This document shows positions 1 through 13,300 of a DNA stretch of 64,000 nt, piece after piece. Numbering within the stretch: position 1 is the first letter of the stretch; each line of letters starts with the position of its first letter. Source of the DNA: Hymenolepis diminuta (lineage: Eukaryota > Platyhelminthes > Cestoda > Cyclophyllidea > Hymenolepididae); the NCBI GenBank assembly GCA_900708905.1, contig CAADRB010000027.1, positions 1,539,105 to 1,603,104 on the forward strand, given 5' to 3'. The notes beneath the pieces are model-generated. The model ran no database searches. It saw only the letters and a program-made list of their open reading frames with translations, and had not been told where the DNA came from. Position numbers and translations under genes: made by a program.

Positions 1-830
1 TTTTTCAATAAATTCTAAAATTAATTGAAGCATTTGATTTGTTGGCGATTCCCCTGCAAGATCTTTCTAGAAGTTAAAAGCTCCCTTTCAATGATAACAA
101 ATCCCGAAAGTATGTCCGCTGCTTTTGTTTGATTTATACTTCCAGGGATGCCGCTAAACTAGTAATTAACTAACATGAAACACATATTTTAAATTTAGGA
201 ATTCCTTTCTAATCGGGATAGGTTCAACATGAACAAGATCTGATAATAAATTGAAGCCTTTTTACTTAAATTTTTATCGATTTTAATTATATTAATTACG
301 ATTGGCTTGCCATTTAAGATTCTGCAACCGGTTTTTATTCCTGGCATTTTCCCTAACTTTTGGTAATATCGCTGTCTAAAACGGCTATTATTACGCCTTT
401 TATGCTTTTGCATTAAGTTTTTCCCCTAACGTTGAATCATAGGTGGAATATCTCCAAAATTAAATGATGTATATCGGGCAATCTACAAGAATGCGCTAAA
501 ATTGACTTGCTCTCCTCAATATTCTCTCAATTCTTACTTTTCAACTAGCCATGCGTTGTGAATCTTCGTCACCCTTTTCATTGTTTTGACCAATTTTCTC
601 CTCGTGTATGGAGAATATTTTTTCGATGACCTGTCTCAGTGCGAACTTGTCATGGAATTTAAAATAAAGACTTCCATAACCAAAGAATTGCTAAATTGAT
701 TTGTTGAAGATCATTAAGAAATACACTTTTTATGCGGTTCATATATTAAATGGAGATTTTCCTCTACTCAGAGGGTCATCTAAGAGATCTGTTTTCTAAA
801 ATAGTGCAACCAGTGTGTGAGATTTTACAG

Positions 831-1221
831 GCGAAAGTATCAGTTATAGCGAAAGAGGTGAGTTCAAATCGCTAATCAGCATTCTCCAACTGAAACATTT
901 TGATAATAGTTCGGGTAAGTGCGAAAACGTAAACGTGATTTTCTCTGATCCAAAACGAATTCAATTAATATTACTTAAAATACTAAGAAAACTTTTTGAG
1001 GAAACCTGCAAAGTAATTTGTGTTTGAATTTCAGTTTAAAGCGAAAAAGGCGAAGGGGAATCGATGGAATACAAAATCGATGTGAACATGGACGTGTACG
1101 TGCTCAAAATACCAAGAAATCTTATGAAGAATTTTTCAATATCATTCTGGATCATAGGAAAGCACATAATCAAGAGAAATTACGGTTCAATAACGGTGAA
1201 GGAAGTGAGGCGACCCGATAG
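831..1221 (+). other. Possible last exons of a gene (unrecognised)
   Basis: A pyrimidine-rich acceptor ending at 1033 (TTTGAATTTCAG) opens a stretch that stays open to a TAG at 1219-1221 in one frame (phase-2 entry). It encodes a basic segment starting LKRKRRRGIDG and ending GEGSEATR. AATAAA follows at 1230-1235, only nine bases after the stop. A 27-base candidate exon lies upstream at 831-857, bounded by TTTTACAG and a strong donor GAG|GTGAGT. It is open in phase 0, but in that phase the downstream exon stops after about 16 codons, so the two do not clearly belong to one frame. No family is recognised. This may be the 3' end of a gene off the left edge, or chance splice sites in AT-rich DNA. 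Confidence 0.22.
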
Positions 1222-1229
1222 CTGTCAAA

Positions 1230-1235
1230 AATAAA
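1230..1235 (+). terminator. Possible poly(A) signal AATAAA
   Basis: AATAAA lies nine bases after the in-frame TAG of the candidate terminal exon. It matters only if that exon is real. Confidence 0.2.
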
Positions 1236-3499
1236 GACACATCCTCAGAAAATGTTTAGTTAAAGCATTTTGAGGTATTGATGCAATGAGTTGCTTACAC
1301 AAATTTGCGAATTGGAAACCAGCAAGAAAATTCTGGCTGCCATCTTGATTCATTTATTAATAATTATCAATATCCATTACATTTATATCAGTTATTTTAA
1401 TAAGATGTAACTTAAAATCACAATGCATTCTATATCGGCGTCTAGCTATTTCGCCTGCTATAACACTCTTCATTACGACAACGGGTGTTGAGAGAAAGCG
1501 CTGCGTCTGCTAGTGGTGATGAAGAGAAAACAGGGAAGACGGGTGGAAATAGAAGAGATCTTCTGTTGCGGGAGTTTGAGTTTTGGAGAAAGCGGAGATC
1601 AAGTCTATGATAGTTTAGAACTTATAAATATCGTAATAAGAACGCAAAACTATAAACAGTGAATTCGAATCTTATTTCTTGTTTAATTACCACAGTCATT
1701 TGAAAAGCTCATAAGCATTGGAGAGGGCTCATTAACGCCATTTTGAACTTTTACACTTAAGTACCATAAGTGTATATTTGTAAAAGAAAAATGTGTCGCC
1801 ATTTATTGACATTTTACTACTCGGTTGCCATTGATCCCCGTTAGCTTAAAAAATTTTTTTTCAGATGTAATGAACGCGATCAGTGAACCACTTTGCCTTA
1901 TTTTTGCGCTGCCTGATATCAATTTTAATAGTATTCATTCCAAATTCAACAAAACGAAAACCAAATAACCTTCGTAACTAAATATTACAATTTAAAGATG
2001 GAAAAGAGGATAAATATTTCGAAAAGGTAATTGTAAGATCTGGTAGTGCCAAATGGTGCATTACTTGATTGTCAAGGACTTTGCTGCAAAATATACTTCC
2101 CTGTAGTTTAAGAATATTTCCCTATTTTCCACCAATAACTTATTTTCATTATTAATGGTGAACAGGAATTGTATCTTGATTCGGTACCAAATAACAACAC
2201 TATGACATTTATTGATGGGATCCGTGTTTGCTAATTAGCTGAACATACGGACAAATATCTGCAAATGCCAATTCATCATTGAGCAAAGCCCTTTCCGAAA
2301 CTAATGAAAACAAATATCTTTTGCAAACAGTAATATAATGAATTATTGTAAAAAATTTCCAAGTAACCACACCTGAAATTCATTATTGGTTTCAAAATAG
2401 CTGGATTCCCATCGAGATATGTGAATTTTTGACATACTATGACATGACAAAATGAGGTACGTTGAGAGTAGGCATTAAAATATTATAAATTCCGGGAAGA
2501 ATAGGGATAACTGGATTGCTTGATTCAGTTTATTTATTTACTAAACTCATAACGTGTGGACTTAACCTCTGTGATTACTTATCCCCTTTAATTCCCTCCA
2601 CTAAGTGTAATTACCACTACACGATATATAATTAATACATCTAATTTAATGTTATAATTCGACCTGGACAATTTGGTTCGGGACTGTCCTCTATTGAATT
2701 TTGTCGTGTTCATTTTTTCCCGTTTTAGACTTAGTAGGAATCGACTGAATCGGAAAATTTAGCCAACTTCTACTTTGGTGACACCCAGTACCCTCTTAGA
2801 CACTTCCCACAGTGCACCTACTCTGCCATAACTCTTCAACGAGGGAGGTTCATATTTACGACGTTTTTCTCACTCACATACAAGTCACATTCTGCCTTTT
2901 CCGTCGAAATCGACAACATTTGACCTATCATCTCATGCAAAAACTTGTTTTACGACTCCTAAACCTCACCCAGTTTTTCGTCACCTTTTCGAAGCTCTGT
3001 CAATGCAAGCTAATCAATAATTTTACTTGATATAAATAAGTACTGCTTCTCTCTGCCCTTCATTTTATCCCAATTTGCAGTCACATTTCTTTATTATTTC
3101 ACCAAATTAGCACTGGTATCATATTATACCTAGTAAAAAATCCTAGAAATTGTCCCGCCCACATATTTACCTCTCCTTTCACATGTTTCCTGAATTTTCA
3201 TCTCTGTTTGCTTTCCGTTTTTAATATACCACTCTCACCAAAATTTTACGATTTTGTCATGCCAAACGAAACGCATAAACCTTCCATTTTGCTTAAGAAA
3301 ACACTTTCTCATTGGTTAATTTTCTGCAGATGACTGTCTTCAAATTGATAAAAACAAAATTGGACAACTTTTAAAACAAATATATATCCCAAGCCAATTG
3401 TGAAAGCATTTTTTAACAATCATTTTGGAATAGAGTATTAGTGTGAAATTTTGCATGTAAGAAATGTGAATTGAGCACACCCATTTGTCAGACTCAACC

Positions 3500-3597
3500 A
3501 TTACGATTGCTAATTCCGTTCACCGGATGTACTCCGGTGCGCGTCGACCCTGTGAGCCCTGACTTTGTGAGCATCTACGTTAATCCTTACAATCTGC
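3500..3597 (-). repeat. tRNA-derived SINE-like fragment, copy 1
   Basis: On the minus strand this contains GATTAACGT, ACAAAGTCAGGGCTCAC, GGGTCGACGCGC and CGGAGTACATCCGGTGA in that order. The same blocks occur in the better preserved copy at 48925-49042. The region around GGGTCGA corresponds to a degenerate RNA polymerase III B box. Ends are approximate. Confidence 0.55.
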
Positions 3598-4870
3598 TCT
3601 TCTCCAATTTGAATCCTTGATAAAATTATGGAAGGAGAGGGGGAGGGAGGATGGTTTCTAATCACCTCTAACTGTTAATGAATCTTCATCAACAAGTCTC
3701 TTCTTAACTCTTAGTTATAATTTAATGAAAATAAAGGGAAAGGGAGAGATCTTAGATCGTGAAATGTAAGATATTTATAATGTAAATAAGATCTTACGTT
3801 ATGTGGATGAAAATATTTGATTTGACCTCTATAGGCGAATGTAGACGCCAGACACTATCAATTTAAGTTTATTTATGTCATATGTTAAATATTTGAGTAA
3901 GAGAGCTTCTCAATATAAAGAGCTGACTGTAAAGATTAATTATTAATAATCCACTTTGACAATTGGTATATCAAAAAGGATGACTTGCTCTGGCAGTTGA
4001 CACCATTTTATAATATGAATTAAACATTACACAAATATTCCACCAATTCATATGTAAGACATTTCATTAGTAAAGACTAAAATGCGATCTTAAATAAACA
4101 ATTAAACTTGTGAATTAACAACCTGCTGGAATTCCTGGGAGTAAAATCCACATTCTTAAAAATCATAATGGCCTAGTTATTTATCTACTGATATTCGTGA
4201 TTCAGAAAATTTTATACTGAACTACTCACTATCTGTGCTTATAAGTGACCTTAAAATAATTGCTCCAGAAGAACAGTTCAAATACTTTTCACTTCTTTCC
4301 GTTAAGATCTATTTAAAGGCCTGGTAGAGATCATGGACTTCAGCTATTAGACCCATCAAACTCGTATCAAACCAATAGACATTCAGTGAACTAGAAACCT
4401 TGAATCATTGATGCCCACCTGAGGAGAACTTGAAACTTAATGATAGCTAAGACACCCTTTGCAAATTTATGACAGGAATATTATTTTATTTAAACAAATG
4501 GCCAGAAAATTCAAAGAGAATGTATGTTATCTGTCATGTAAGGCCCACTTTACCTCTGCCTTATATGGTAGAAAATCACTAGTTTTGGTATATTTGAAAG
4601 TTATTTTCTTAAAGGATGTATTAAATTATATGATGAATTACAAGATAGACGTTTAGCAAACTTTCAAACTACCTCCGAGATGTTTGCGATGTTTATCGAA
4701 AACTTTATCGATGTCTCTGCTAAGGGAAAAATAGTATCAAAATTAATATTTCCTCAAACTCTCTCGCCTCTCTGGATCATTTTATTTGCTACTGGAATAG
4801 CAGGAGCAGGTTGCCTCTGGTGAAGTCATCTTGAATATACTATGTTATTGATCAAGGACGTGGGATTGAA

Positions 4871-4905
4871 TATTATTATTATCATCATCATCAGCAGCAG
4901 CAGCA
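4871..4905 (+). repeat. Compound triplet microsatellite
   Basis: A run of TTA triplets changes into TCA triplets and then GCA triplets without interruption. Each motif differs from the next by one base, which suggests point change followed by slippage expansion. It is not in any supported exon. Confidence 0.8.
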
Positions 4906-6093
4906 ATGTCAAAAGAAATCAATAATAAGATGAAAATATGAATCAATTCATAGAAATATTTCTTCTTTTGGAAAAAAGGAAACTGTCACCATTGAAGGCA
5001 TCTAACAACTGGAACTAATTTATGGTTAACTTAAATTGACCATTTATTGGCGCTGAAGTGTTCAGTTAAAATAACGAAATCCCTTGTTTCCAATCTCCTG
5101 AAGTCTTTTAATTATATTAAGTCATTTTGCTGGTGGAATGCCAAATACTGTGCTCTGAGGTTTTCAACTACTCACTAAATTAGGCAATCAATTTAAGATT
5201 TCAAACAAAATCAAAAGCAGATTGAATTTTTATCATATTTACAGTTTTTAAACAAATATTTCGCTAACAATGATTATTTATTCAATAAAAAGTGAATAAA
5301 AAATTTGTAAAAATTTTTCATTAGATAAAATACTCTTGTTAAAAACTACTTTTGCAATCTAGAACCTCCCTACTGCAGTTTTAAATGCCTATTTCTGAAC
5401 TTTCGAGCTTTTTTATCTCGAAATACTACTCTCAGTCTACTCACAAAAGAACTAGTTGGTTACTTAAAATGATACATTTCAATCTTTTGGGAGTTACTCA
5501 GCGATCGGAAAATTATAATATCACTTAATTTTGATTTGTTAATTTGAGAATTAATCCCTCGAAAAGTACATGCACGCAAAGATTATCACGAACTTTTATC
5601 GTAAACAAATTGTGAATAATGACTGTTTGAAATATGAAAATGAATTTAATAGTTTCAGCCTCCTTCATGTGTAATATTACTGTTTCATCTCAGTGAGGAC
5701 ATATATGAAAAGATCATTAAAATGATCGTAAAATTATATTGCTACTTTGATGACATTTTCGGTCATATCAAAGGATCAAGTAATCGTTAGTCTCAGTAGA
5801 ATAAAGGCACTACATCAGGGTTTCATTTTTATACTTCGAGGAAATTTTATAAAGATATTTATACTTTATTGTAGATTAAAGTTATCAGTAAATCACTCCC
5901 GTAAGGCGTCTGTAACAAGAAATGTTATCAAAAAAGTAAAATTTTCCGATGTTCACAATAATTCAAGAGAAAATTTTCATTCAAATTTGCACATAATTTA
6001 AAATTTAAAATTTCATGAAACAAGCAAGTCATGCATAATTATCATATAAATTGTTTTGAGAAACGTGTGTTGAGCAGAGTGAGGGATGACCCC

Positions 6094-6463
6094 CTATGCA
6101 TTCTCAAAACTACTCTTTATTCGCATCCTCTGTGAAAATACTTCGGTTTCTCGCCCACGAAGCCACAGTAATATCCTTACGGCCCTATGGTTCAACGCCT
6201 AGCCATCATATCTAAACAAGTTTGTCGGATCTCCTTTTTCTATAACTGTCCCATTTCATTTGAAGGTACATCTGCACTCATATCTCACTCGCGTCCTTGC
6301 CCAAGTGACTCAAATATACTGTCTTTGTATTTCCACTGAGACGTACGCGCAGGCACACGCTTGCCATACACCTGCTCCCACACTACCCTCTCATCGCCAT
6401 CGTTCCTTATCTCTCTCTTGCCCGCTTGAATCTTCATTGTGGCTTGATCAATGCATTGTGGCC
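6094..6463 (+). repeat. Dispersed repeat family 1, copy 1
   Basis: Starts near CTATGCATTCTCAAAACTAC. The first 170 or so bases are nearly identical to the copy at 40941-41294, and the rest is similar with small indels, ending near TTGTGGCTTGATCAATGCATT. Diverged reverse copies lie at 42946-43395 and 56505-56865. The sequence is pyrimidine-rich on this strand and has no intact coding frame. It could be a solo LTR or a non-autonomous retroelement; the class is not settled. Boundaries are approximate. Confidence 0.75.
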
Positions 6464-7348
6464 TTGTCGGTTCTTGGTCTTTTTCTCCTTGAACGAGTGT
6501 TAGCCGTCCTCCGGAAAATGCAAATAAAAATACAGTTCTCCAGAAACAAGTTTATTTATCTTTTCCTTTATTAAAACTTCGGAGATTTCTATTAAAATTA
6601 ATTAAAGTCCACTAGATTTTTAATTATATACATTGAATACCTCATGCTATTTATCAAAACAAACATTTTGTCCATTTACAGCAGACACATCTAAATTATG
6701 AGCGAAATTGAATTTGTTCCCCTATTTACAGTTATTTCATTTAAACAAGACTAAAACAAATAATAAAAGACCAGTCTAAACATTATAAACAGGTAAATAA
6801 ATATTCCTAACCTAAAATATATCCCAGTGAATTTATTAGTGGCGTATTGACGTCCCATTGTTTTTCGATAAATTGATCATACCTGTTCCGCCGTCAGGTA
6901 TACTCATTTGTCTTCACTAATAAACGCTACATCATTTAAAAATACCTCAAAGATCAGTGTTTAAAGGTCAGAATCTGATCTGAATGTTAAATGCATTAAA
7001 AACATTGCGGTAAATAGTGCCAGATAAGAAGATTTTTACATCGGTTTAAATAATATTAATCCATATTCGAACACAATACCAGCTCAGCAATTCCAGAAGC
7101 AATTTTATAAATAAAAAACTCATTTTAGAGGAAATCAATTTAAAATTGTGGTTTAAGGCATCTGGCAAGCATGACTGATATCTATATATTTTTGCGAAAT
7201 CAAGAAATGAAGGAAGCAAAGCACAAGATGGAAGCAGGGGACACAAGGGAAATGCAGTTAGTTTAATTTCACTCGGCTAGGGATACAAAAAGAGAATAAC
7301 ACAGTGGAACTACAAGAGATCCTTAAAAGGCGATAATATGCTGCATTA

Positions 7349-10300
7349 TTAGCAGACGGCTCCAGTCAGAATGTTGTAGCCGCTTCCTCCTAGAGTAGCA
7401 AAAAGAAATACTTTTAGATCCATTCATTTTGACGGCAGAGTAAATTTAATCTTTATTTATCAACAAAATATATTAATAATATTATAATTAGAGCATTCCT
7501 CAAGAGGTATATAACATTTTTATCCCACTCCAGTATCTCTCACAAGACATGCTCGACTCAAACACACTGCTGAACCTGTCATTCAAGTCTAAATAGGTTT
7601 CAAAGGTAATCATTCTATCCTTACTGAAAATTGTCATTTGAATCAAATTTGTGTGAAATAAGCTGTTGATTGACATTTTCAGCTTTATATCATATTTTAT
7701 TGCAAAATTTTTATTTAAATATTCCTTAAATTGAGTACGCTGAGTCACTGACATATTTTTCGTTGTCAGAATTGATTTCAAAATGCCGTTCTGATAAAAA
7801 AAACACTTCCTCCCAAATACTATAACACCCGTAGCCACATCCATTACAATTGGAGGGCTTTTTTTCACCAACTTTAAAATAGGCAAAAAAGAAATTGTCT
7901 CAACCGGTTTCTAAAGGCCTACTTCCATTCTTTTCTTCCCGAAATTCTTGCTCTAAATTTATTTTCAGAAGAAAAAAGTTGAAGTTATTTAGCATAAATT
8001 ACAGCCCTCTGACGGCTTGTCAATGTTAAACAATTAAGGTCATACTTTGTATTATTGAGCAACTTCAATAATCCTTTCATTAATACGTTTTTATTAAGTT
8101 CTTTGTATAATTATATATTAATTAAAATACCACTGCCGATTTTAATTTCCAATATCAAAAGGATCACGACTCTTTTCAGCCCAGATAAATTTCAAAAATA
8201 TCATTAAAATGAACATTAAAGTTTTTATTACTCTTTTGATGTCAATTTTAGCCACAAATAAGGATATTAGATTTTTTATTTATTTACAAAATTAACTAAA
8301 ATCTGATAGCTATTTCTTATCCAAACAAGTTGCGGTATTTTTCAATAAGAACGTAGAGTAAGCGGTAAATAAATTCATTTTAATTCGTTAATTTTATACA
8401 CGGAAAATGAAAAAAAATGAATTAAAATTTGAAATCAAATGTTTATGAATTTTAATTCAATGTTATTTATCTCATTTGTATATATTGTAAGACTGCGTGT
8501 CATCCCTTTACTAAGGATAATTGGTTTATATTACCTTTTAAATAATCTCTTGAGTTTCTCATAGTATATTTTAAATTTAAAAACTCGTAATTAAAAGAGT
8601 GTTAATCAAAATTTGTTTGAGTAAACAGAAAACGGTCTCGTTTATATTATTGGTTGTATTTTACAAATAACCTTGTTTAGATATGTAATACTGTCTCTTG
8701 GAGTCCCATTCCTCCATGCATTATCGTCAGGAAATGTCTCATAAAATCTAAAATATAGATCTAGCTTGCATTTGTTAAAACTTTTCTGATTGAAAATTCT
8801 AATTTAATAAACAACTATTATTAAATTTCAAAAGTGGTCTAAAGTGACCCAATTAACTAACCTCCACAATTCAAAGCGACCAATTCTAAGAGCTCACAAA
8901 TAAGCATTAAATGCCTGGAACTAACTAAAATTATTCACATTAAAATTGAATTGTGCAGAATTCTTACAATGTTAGGAAAGAAGTGGATACTGCAAATTAT
9001 ACCCGATTAAATCCTTACCTTTTGATGTTGGAGGAGCAGAGCTCTTGCGTTCGCTTCGCATTTCCTGACAAATCTGATAGGTATTACAATTCTCTCCGGT
9101 CAACACATTTCTTGTCTTGCTATAATCGGCGGGTTTTCGTCTACGCTCCTCCACTGAGATTGAATAGGTTGAACCACGAGAACCCTCTCCTGTCAACGGT
9201 GAGCTGATATCTGCATAGAGGAAAGTGGGAAAACGGTTATTTTACCTTGGAAAAGTACAAACAAAACTCGCCCAACAATTGAGTATAAAACTGATATATT
9301 CAATGAGATATTTGCGTTTATAGGTGACCATATATGCTTCGAAGTACTTAGAAGTACTTACCTCTTATTTTTATTGTTTTCTCCTTTTCACCAACTCGGT
9401 ACGTATAATGTTGAGTATTTTCACCCAGCAAAGGATTCGATGAAGCTTTAAAATAAACAAAAACGACCTTGAACTTTGTTTATCCGTGAAGGCAAAGAAG
9501 TATTAAAAAGTAACGAGTTTAAATTTTTTATTTTTTACATTAAAACATAATACTTCTTCTTTAACGATAAAATCAATAGTTGAAAGTAAAATTTTGAATA
9601 ATTATCTCATTTTTGTCTTTTAATTTAAAGTTCTCCCAAATAAATCCGACATTCGTATTTACCTTTGTTGGGCCGGGAGATTACGTTGCGTTCAATTGGC
9701 GTTATCTTATAACTGGGACAATTTTCTCCAGTCACGGTGTTTGTATAAACTATAAAATAAAAAATAAAATAAAAATATATTGCATCTTTGACGCTCTTTA
9801 TTGAACAATTTATTCTAATCTTAATTTTATTTCATTCATTCTGCAAAGAAATAAATATTAAATATTGTTCATGAAGCAATTGTTTCACCTATAAAATAAA
9901 ATCGTTTTCAGTTTAGATAAACAAAAGTAGAAGATTTAAAAATGTAATCAAAATAATGAAGATTAAAATTTCTCATGTAACTGAACTCACCATAAGGCTT
10001 TGTATTTCTCTTTTTCTCCTCTTTTGAAATAGTAAATGTAGCCAAATTTTCGCCTGTAAGTGGGTTCGCTTTTAATCCCTCCGACCGAGCTCGAACTCGT
10101 GATCTTCCAGACTTTAATTCCACATTAACATCATATGTGTCGCAGTTCACTCCTGTTATTGTATTCTTTCCCGTCTCTGTGAACAGAATGGTTATTAAAT
10201 GAATATTAGCTTTCTAATTTTCAATAATTTATGAATCACTACAGAGAGCAACCTTATCAAACGAGAGCCCATGAAGTAGATATCTGATTGATAAATAGAT

Positions 10301-13300
10301 AAATAAATCTGATATGCCATAAAACCTAACAGATTAAATTTAAATTTCTAATTTGGTATAAAATTCGTATAAGGACTTAGATAGCATACCAATCCTTCGA
10401 CGAGGTCCAACAGGTTTCATTTCTTTTGAAATGTCGAAATCTGAGCAGTTTTCGCCAGTAATAACGTTGCGCGCTACAAAAAGGAGTAAAAGCGAACCTT
10501 AAAGATTGCAGCACTATAATGTCGTTGTTTTCTTGTTCCAAGGATGCAATAACTTCGCATAAAGTAGACGCGAAGAATTACGTAATAACTTCGCACATGT
10601 ATTAGCCGATGCACTAAACAGATGACTATGCATACTGGAACGTAATTTTGGCTGGCATCCGGAATGCGCAATCAAGATAAAAATAATAGCCAGATTAATA
10701 GAATTTTATAATAAAAAAGAAATTTGCTTATCCTCTCAAGTTGATCTGAATTATTATTATTATTAGAGTTAATACGAGCGATAAGAATTGGACGGAAAGG
10801 TACATAGTCATTAATATTTCAATTTTTGGGCGTGAAAGTGGGTGTAATCTGAGGATTTTGATTTATATCAAACGCAATTAGACCTAGATGTTTGAAAGAG
10901 ATGCATTCAATGGAAGCTCAGCTAGATTATGACTAGATAGGTGGTTTTTCAAGATGGATGATTTGATTTTATTCATAAAATTGAGGTAAAATATTACAAA
11001 ACCGATACAATTTTTATTGACATCTTAAAGATTTATGCTTTCATGGTATAATTCATTCTGTCAAATCGATTAGTTAGTATTGTTAGAAAATTTTAGTTCG
11101 TCTAAGTGCTCTTCTAAATTGTTAAACGACTTTCGAGAGTCAGAGCATTCAAACAAATTTATGCTAAAAATACATATGGATCTTTAATTATTTCAGTTTT
11201 AAAAGTTGATCGAAGCCGACACAGTTAAGAAATGAACAAACCCAGGGAGAAAGAGAAAGTTTCTTCATCTTATCCGACTATTTCGATGTTCATTTTACAA
11301 ATTTAAAATTTCCTACATTGGCCATAAATTTCCTCTTTTTTCCCAATTAAAATAGATCAATTACTACCTCATTAATAATTTAAAGCATATAGTATAAAAT
11401 TCTAAACCCAATATGGAGAGGATTATCGATTCCAGCCACACCTCTACGAGAACCAAAAAGTTACCAACGTTTCTACTAACCAATTGTAAGAGGGGTGGTT
11501 AGTCATTCACGTCACTGGATGAACACGGATGAGCAATGAACGCGTGACCTCTGAAATGACATATATACAAGTTGATCAATGCTAATCGTTTAACTACTAC
11601 TATGAAGCCTCTGGAAAATTTCAGGAATATTTTAAATACTCCTCTATTACATATGTTTTGGATTGCCAACTTCTCCATTTCGTGAAAATCTCTACCAGGA
11701 TGGACCTTCAATTACTACTATTATTATTTAATACTTTCATAATCCCGTATTTTAGCCACAAAATCTGATTGCCCTCTTCTAGAAGAGAAGAGAGACATAA
11801 ATTTTGATTAAAGCAAATGCAACTTGCATTCTCTAGGGGTCTTTGGAGTCAGACTGCAACGACGTTTCTCCTCCGTGCTGATATCGAACGTTTTTGCATT
11901 TTCTCCAGTGAGAGGATTGCACCGAATGCCTACAAATACATGCAACGAAATTTGAACATTCGTCATAAATTTGCGGGGAATAAAAGTGGAATTAAAAAAA
12001 CAACGTGATTTCAGCAGCCGCTTTTTGCCAAAGCGAGAAAATTTATTGCACAATTTAGGGGAAGTGAGATATTGTTCTTACCTATTGAACTTCGAGCTCG
12101 CCGTATTCGACCGTTGTATTTCCAAATTGGATCCCATTCACGTTCTCCGAAATCGCCCCTTCCAGCAATAGGATCTCGTTGAGCTAAAATTGGCATTGAC
12201 GACACATGTTATCAATTTAGTATATTCACAATCGTTACAGTTGGTTGATCTAAGATTAAAGCCAGAGGTTGATTGTCCTCATTTTCCTCAACTCTTCTCC
12301 TTTACTTAAACTAATTTAAGGTTAATTATCTTCCCTGAATCGAAACTGAAGGTTTGTTTTTACGTAAAACTGGTGATAATAACTTAGATGTCAGATAAAT
12401 AACCACCGTATCTATCAGTGCAAATTTCACAGCAAATTAGTTGTCATCACTTTAGTAAAAGCATTGGCAATCTACCCTAAAACTTCTGGAAAATGATTTG
12501 GAAAACTGATTGTATACGTCTTGTACCTTTGGTGGTTCTAACAATTCTGACGTCCAATAAGCCGAGAAGTTTAATACTAACGCGTTTGGAATATGAGGTC
12601 TACAATATCTAACATTTTTCCTGAAATTAGTTCATTTTATCTCCTTTATAATAATTATAAAATTTGATTACCTATGAGTTTATTTATTTAGAATTATGAT
12701 GCCAGATATGAATGAACTATTATTTACATCCGAAATATGAAATAACCAAACCCCGCTGATGTTAAAGTCAAGAGAGAGGATTTTGTCAATTTGTTTAATT
12801 TATTTTACCCCACTTTGACTTCAATCAAGGACAAAAGAAAATGTTCAATCCGTTTCATTTACAAAATATACTAATGTAGTGGAATCAGCGAATCTATATT
12901 ATCTATCCATCTCTCTGTTTGGCGGCATCGATTTCAGAAATAAGAAGATATAATTTGTGGAATACAAAGAGAACTATTTGGAGTCGAATCGGTTATTGAT
13001 TATGGAAGTAGCGTCAAGTCTGCAGATCGAAGATGGGATCAAATTGTACAGATTGACTGAGGATTTTATTAATTATTCGTCAAATGGCTTTGAATAAAAT
13101 TTTATAATTTATGAGTACTACTAATATAAAACAATATTCACTTTTCATCTATTTCATTAATGACTTCACCTGAAGAAATTAATAAATGAACAAAACTTAC
13201 GACCACGAGACGATTGTTTGCGAGGTCGAGAGGTACATCTTAAAGCGTCGACTTCATCGCCCAAATTCCCAGTAAGAGTAATCGGATTGCGCGCTGAAAA

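Larger units (their letters stand above)
1236..7348. other. Intergenic stretch, no supported gene
   Basis: About 6 kb of AT-rich DNA without a convincing exon chain. It holds a SINE-like fragment (about 3500-3597), a purine run at 3630-3651, a compound triplet microsatellite (4871-4905) and a copy of dispersed repeat family 1 (6094-6463). The open frames here are short, mostly begin at non-ATG codons and lack paired splice sites or recognisable protein similarity. Confidence 0.6.

Noticed and set aside
195..413. Minus-strand 72-codon frame starting at ATG
   Set aside because: Basic, Ile/Lys-rich and short; no splice partner or similarity. Kept out for lack of evidence.
6260..6574. 104-codon frame in repeat family 1 copy 1
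   Set aside because: Starts at TTG and is disrupted by indels in copy 2 and beyond, so not a conserved coding frame.
8953..9207. Plus-strand frames over the repeat-protein exons (also 11817-12171)
   Set aside because: They are antisense shadows of minus-strand exons that have proper splice sites and repeat motifs.
12082..12183. GRGDFG in repeat-protein exon 7 as an RGD cell-adhesion motif
   Set aside because: The protein shows no signal peptide, and RGD here is simply a variant of the GxGD form of the repeat.
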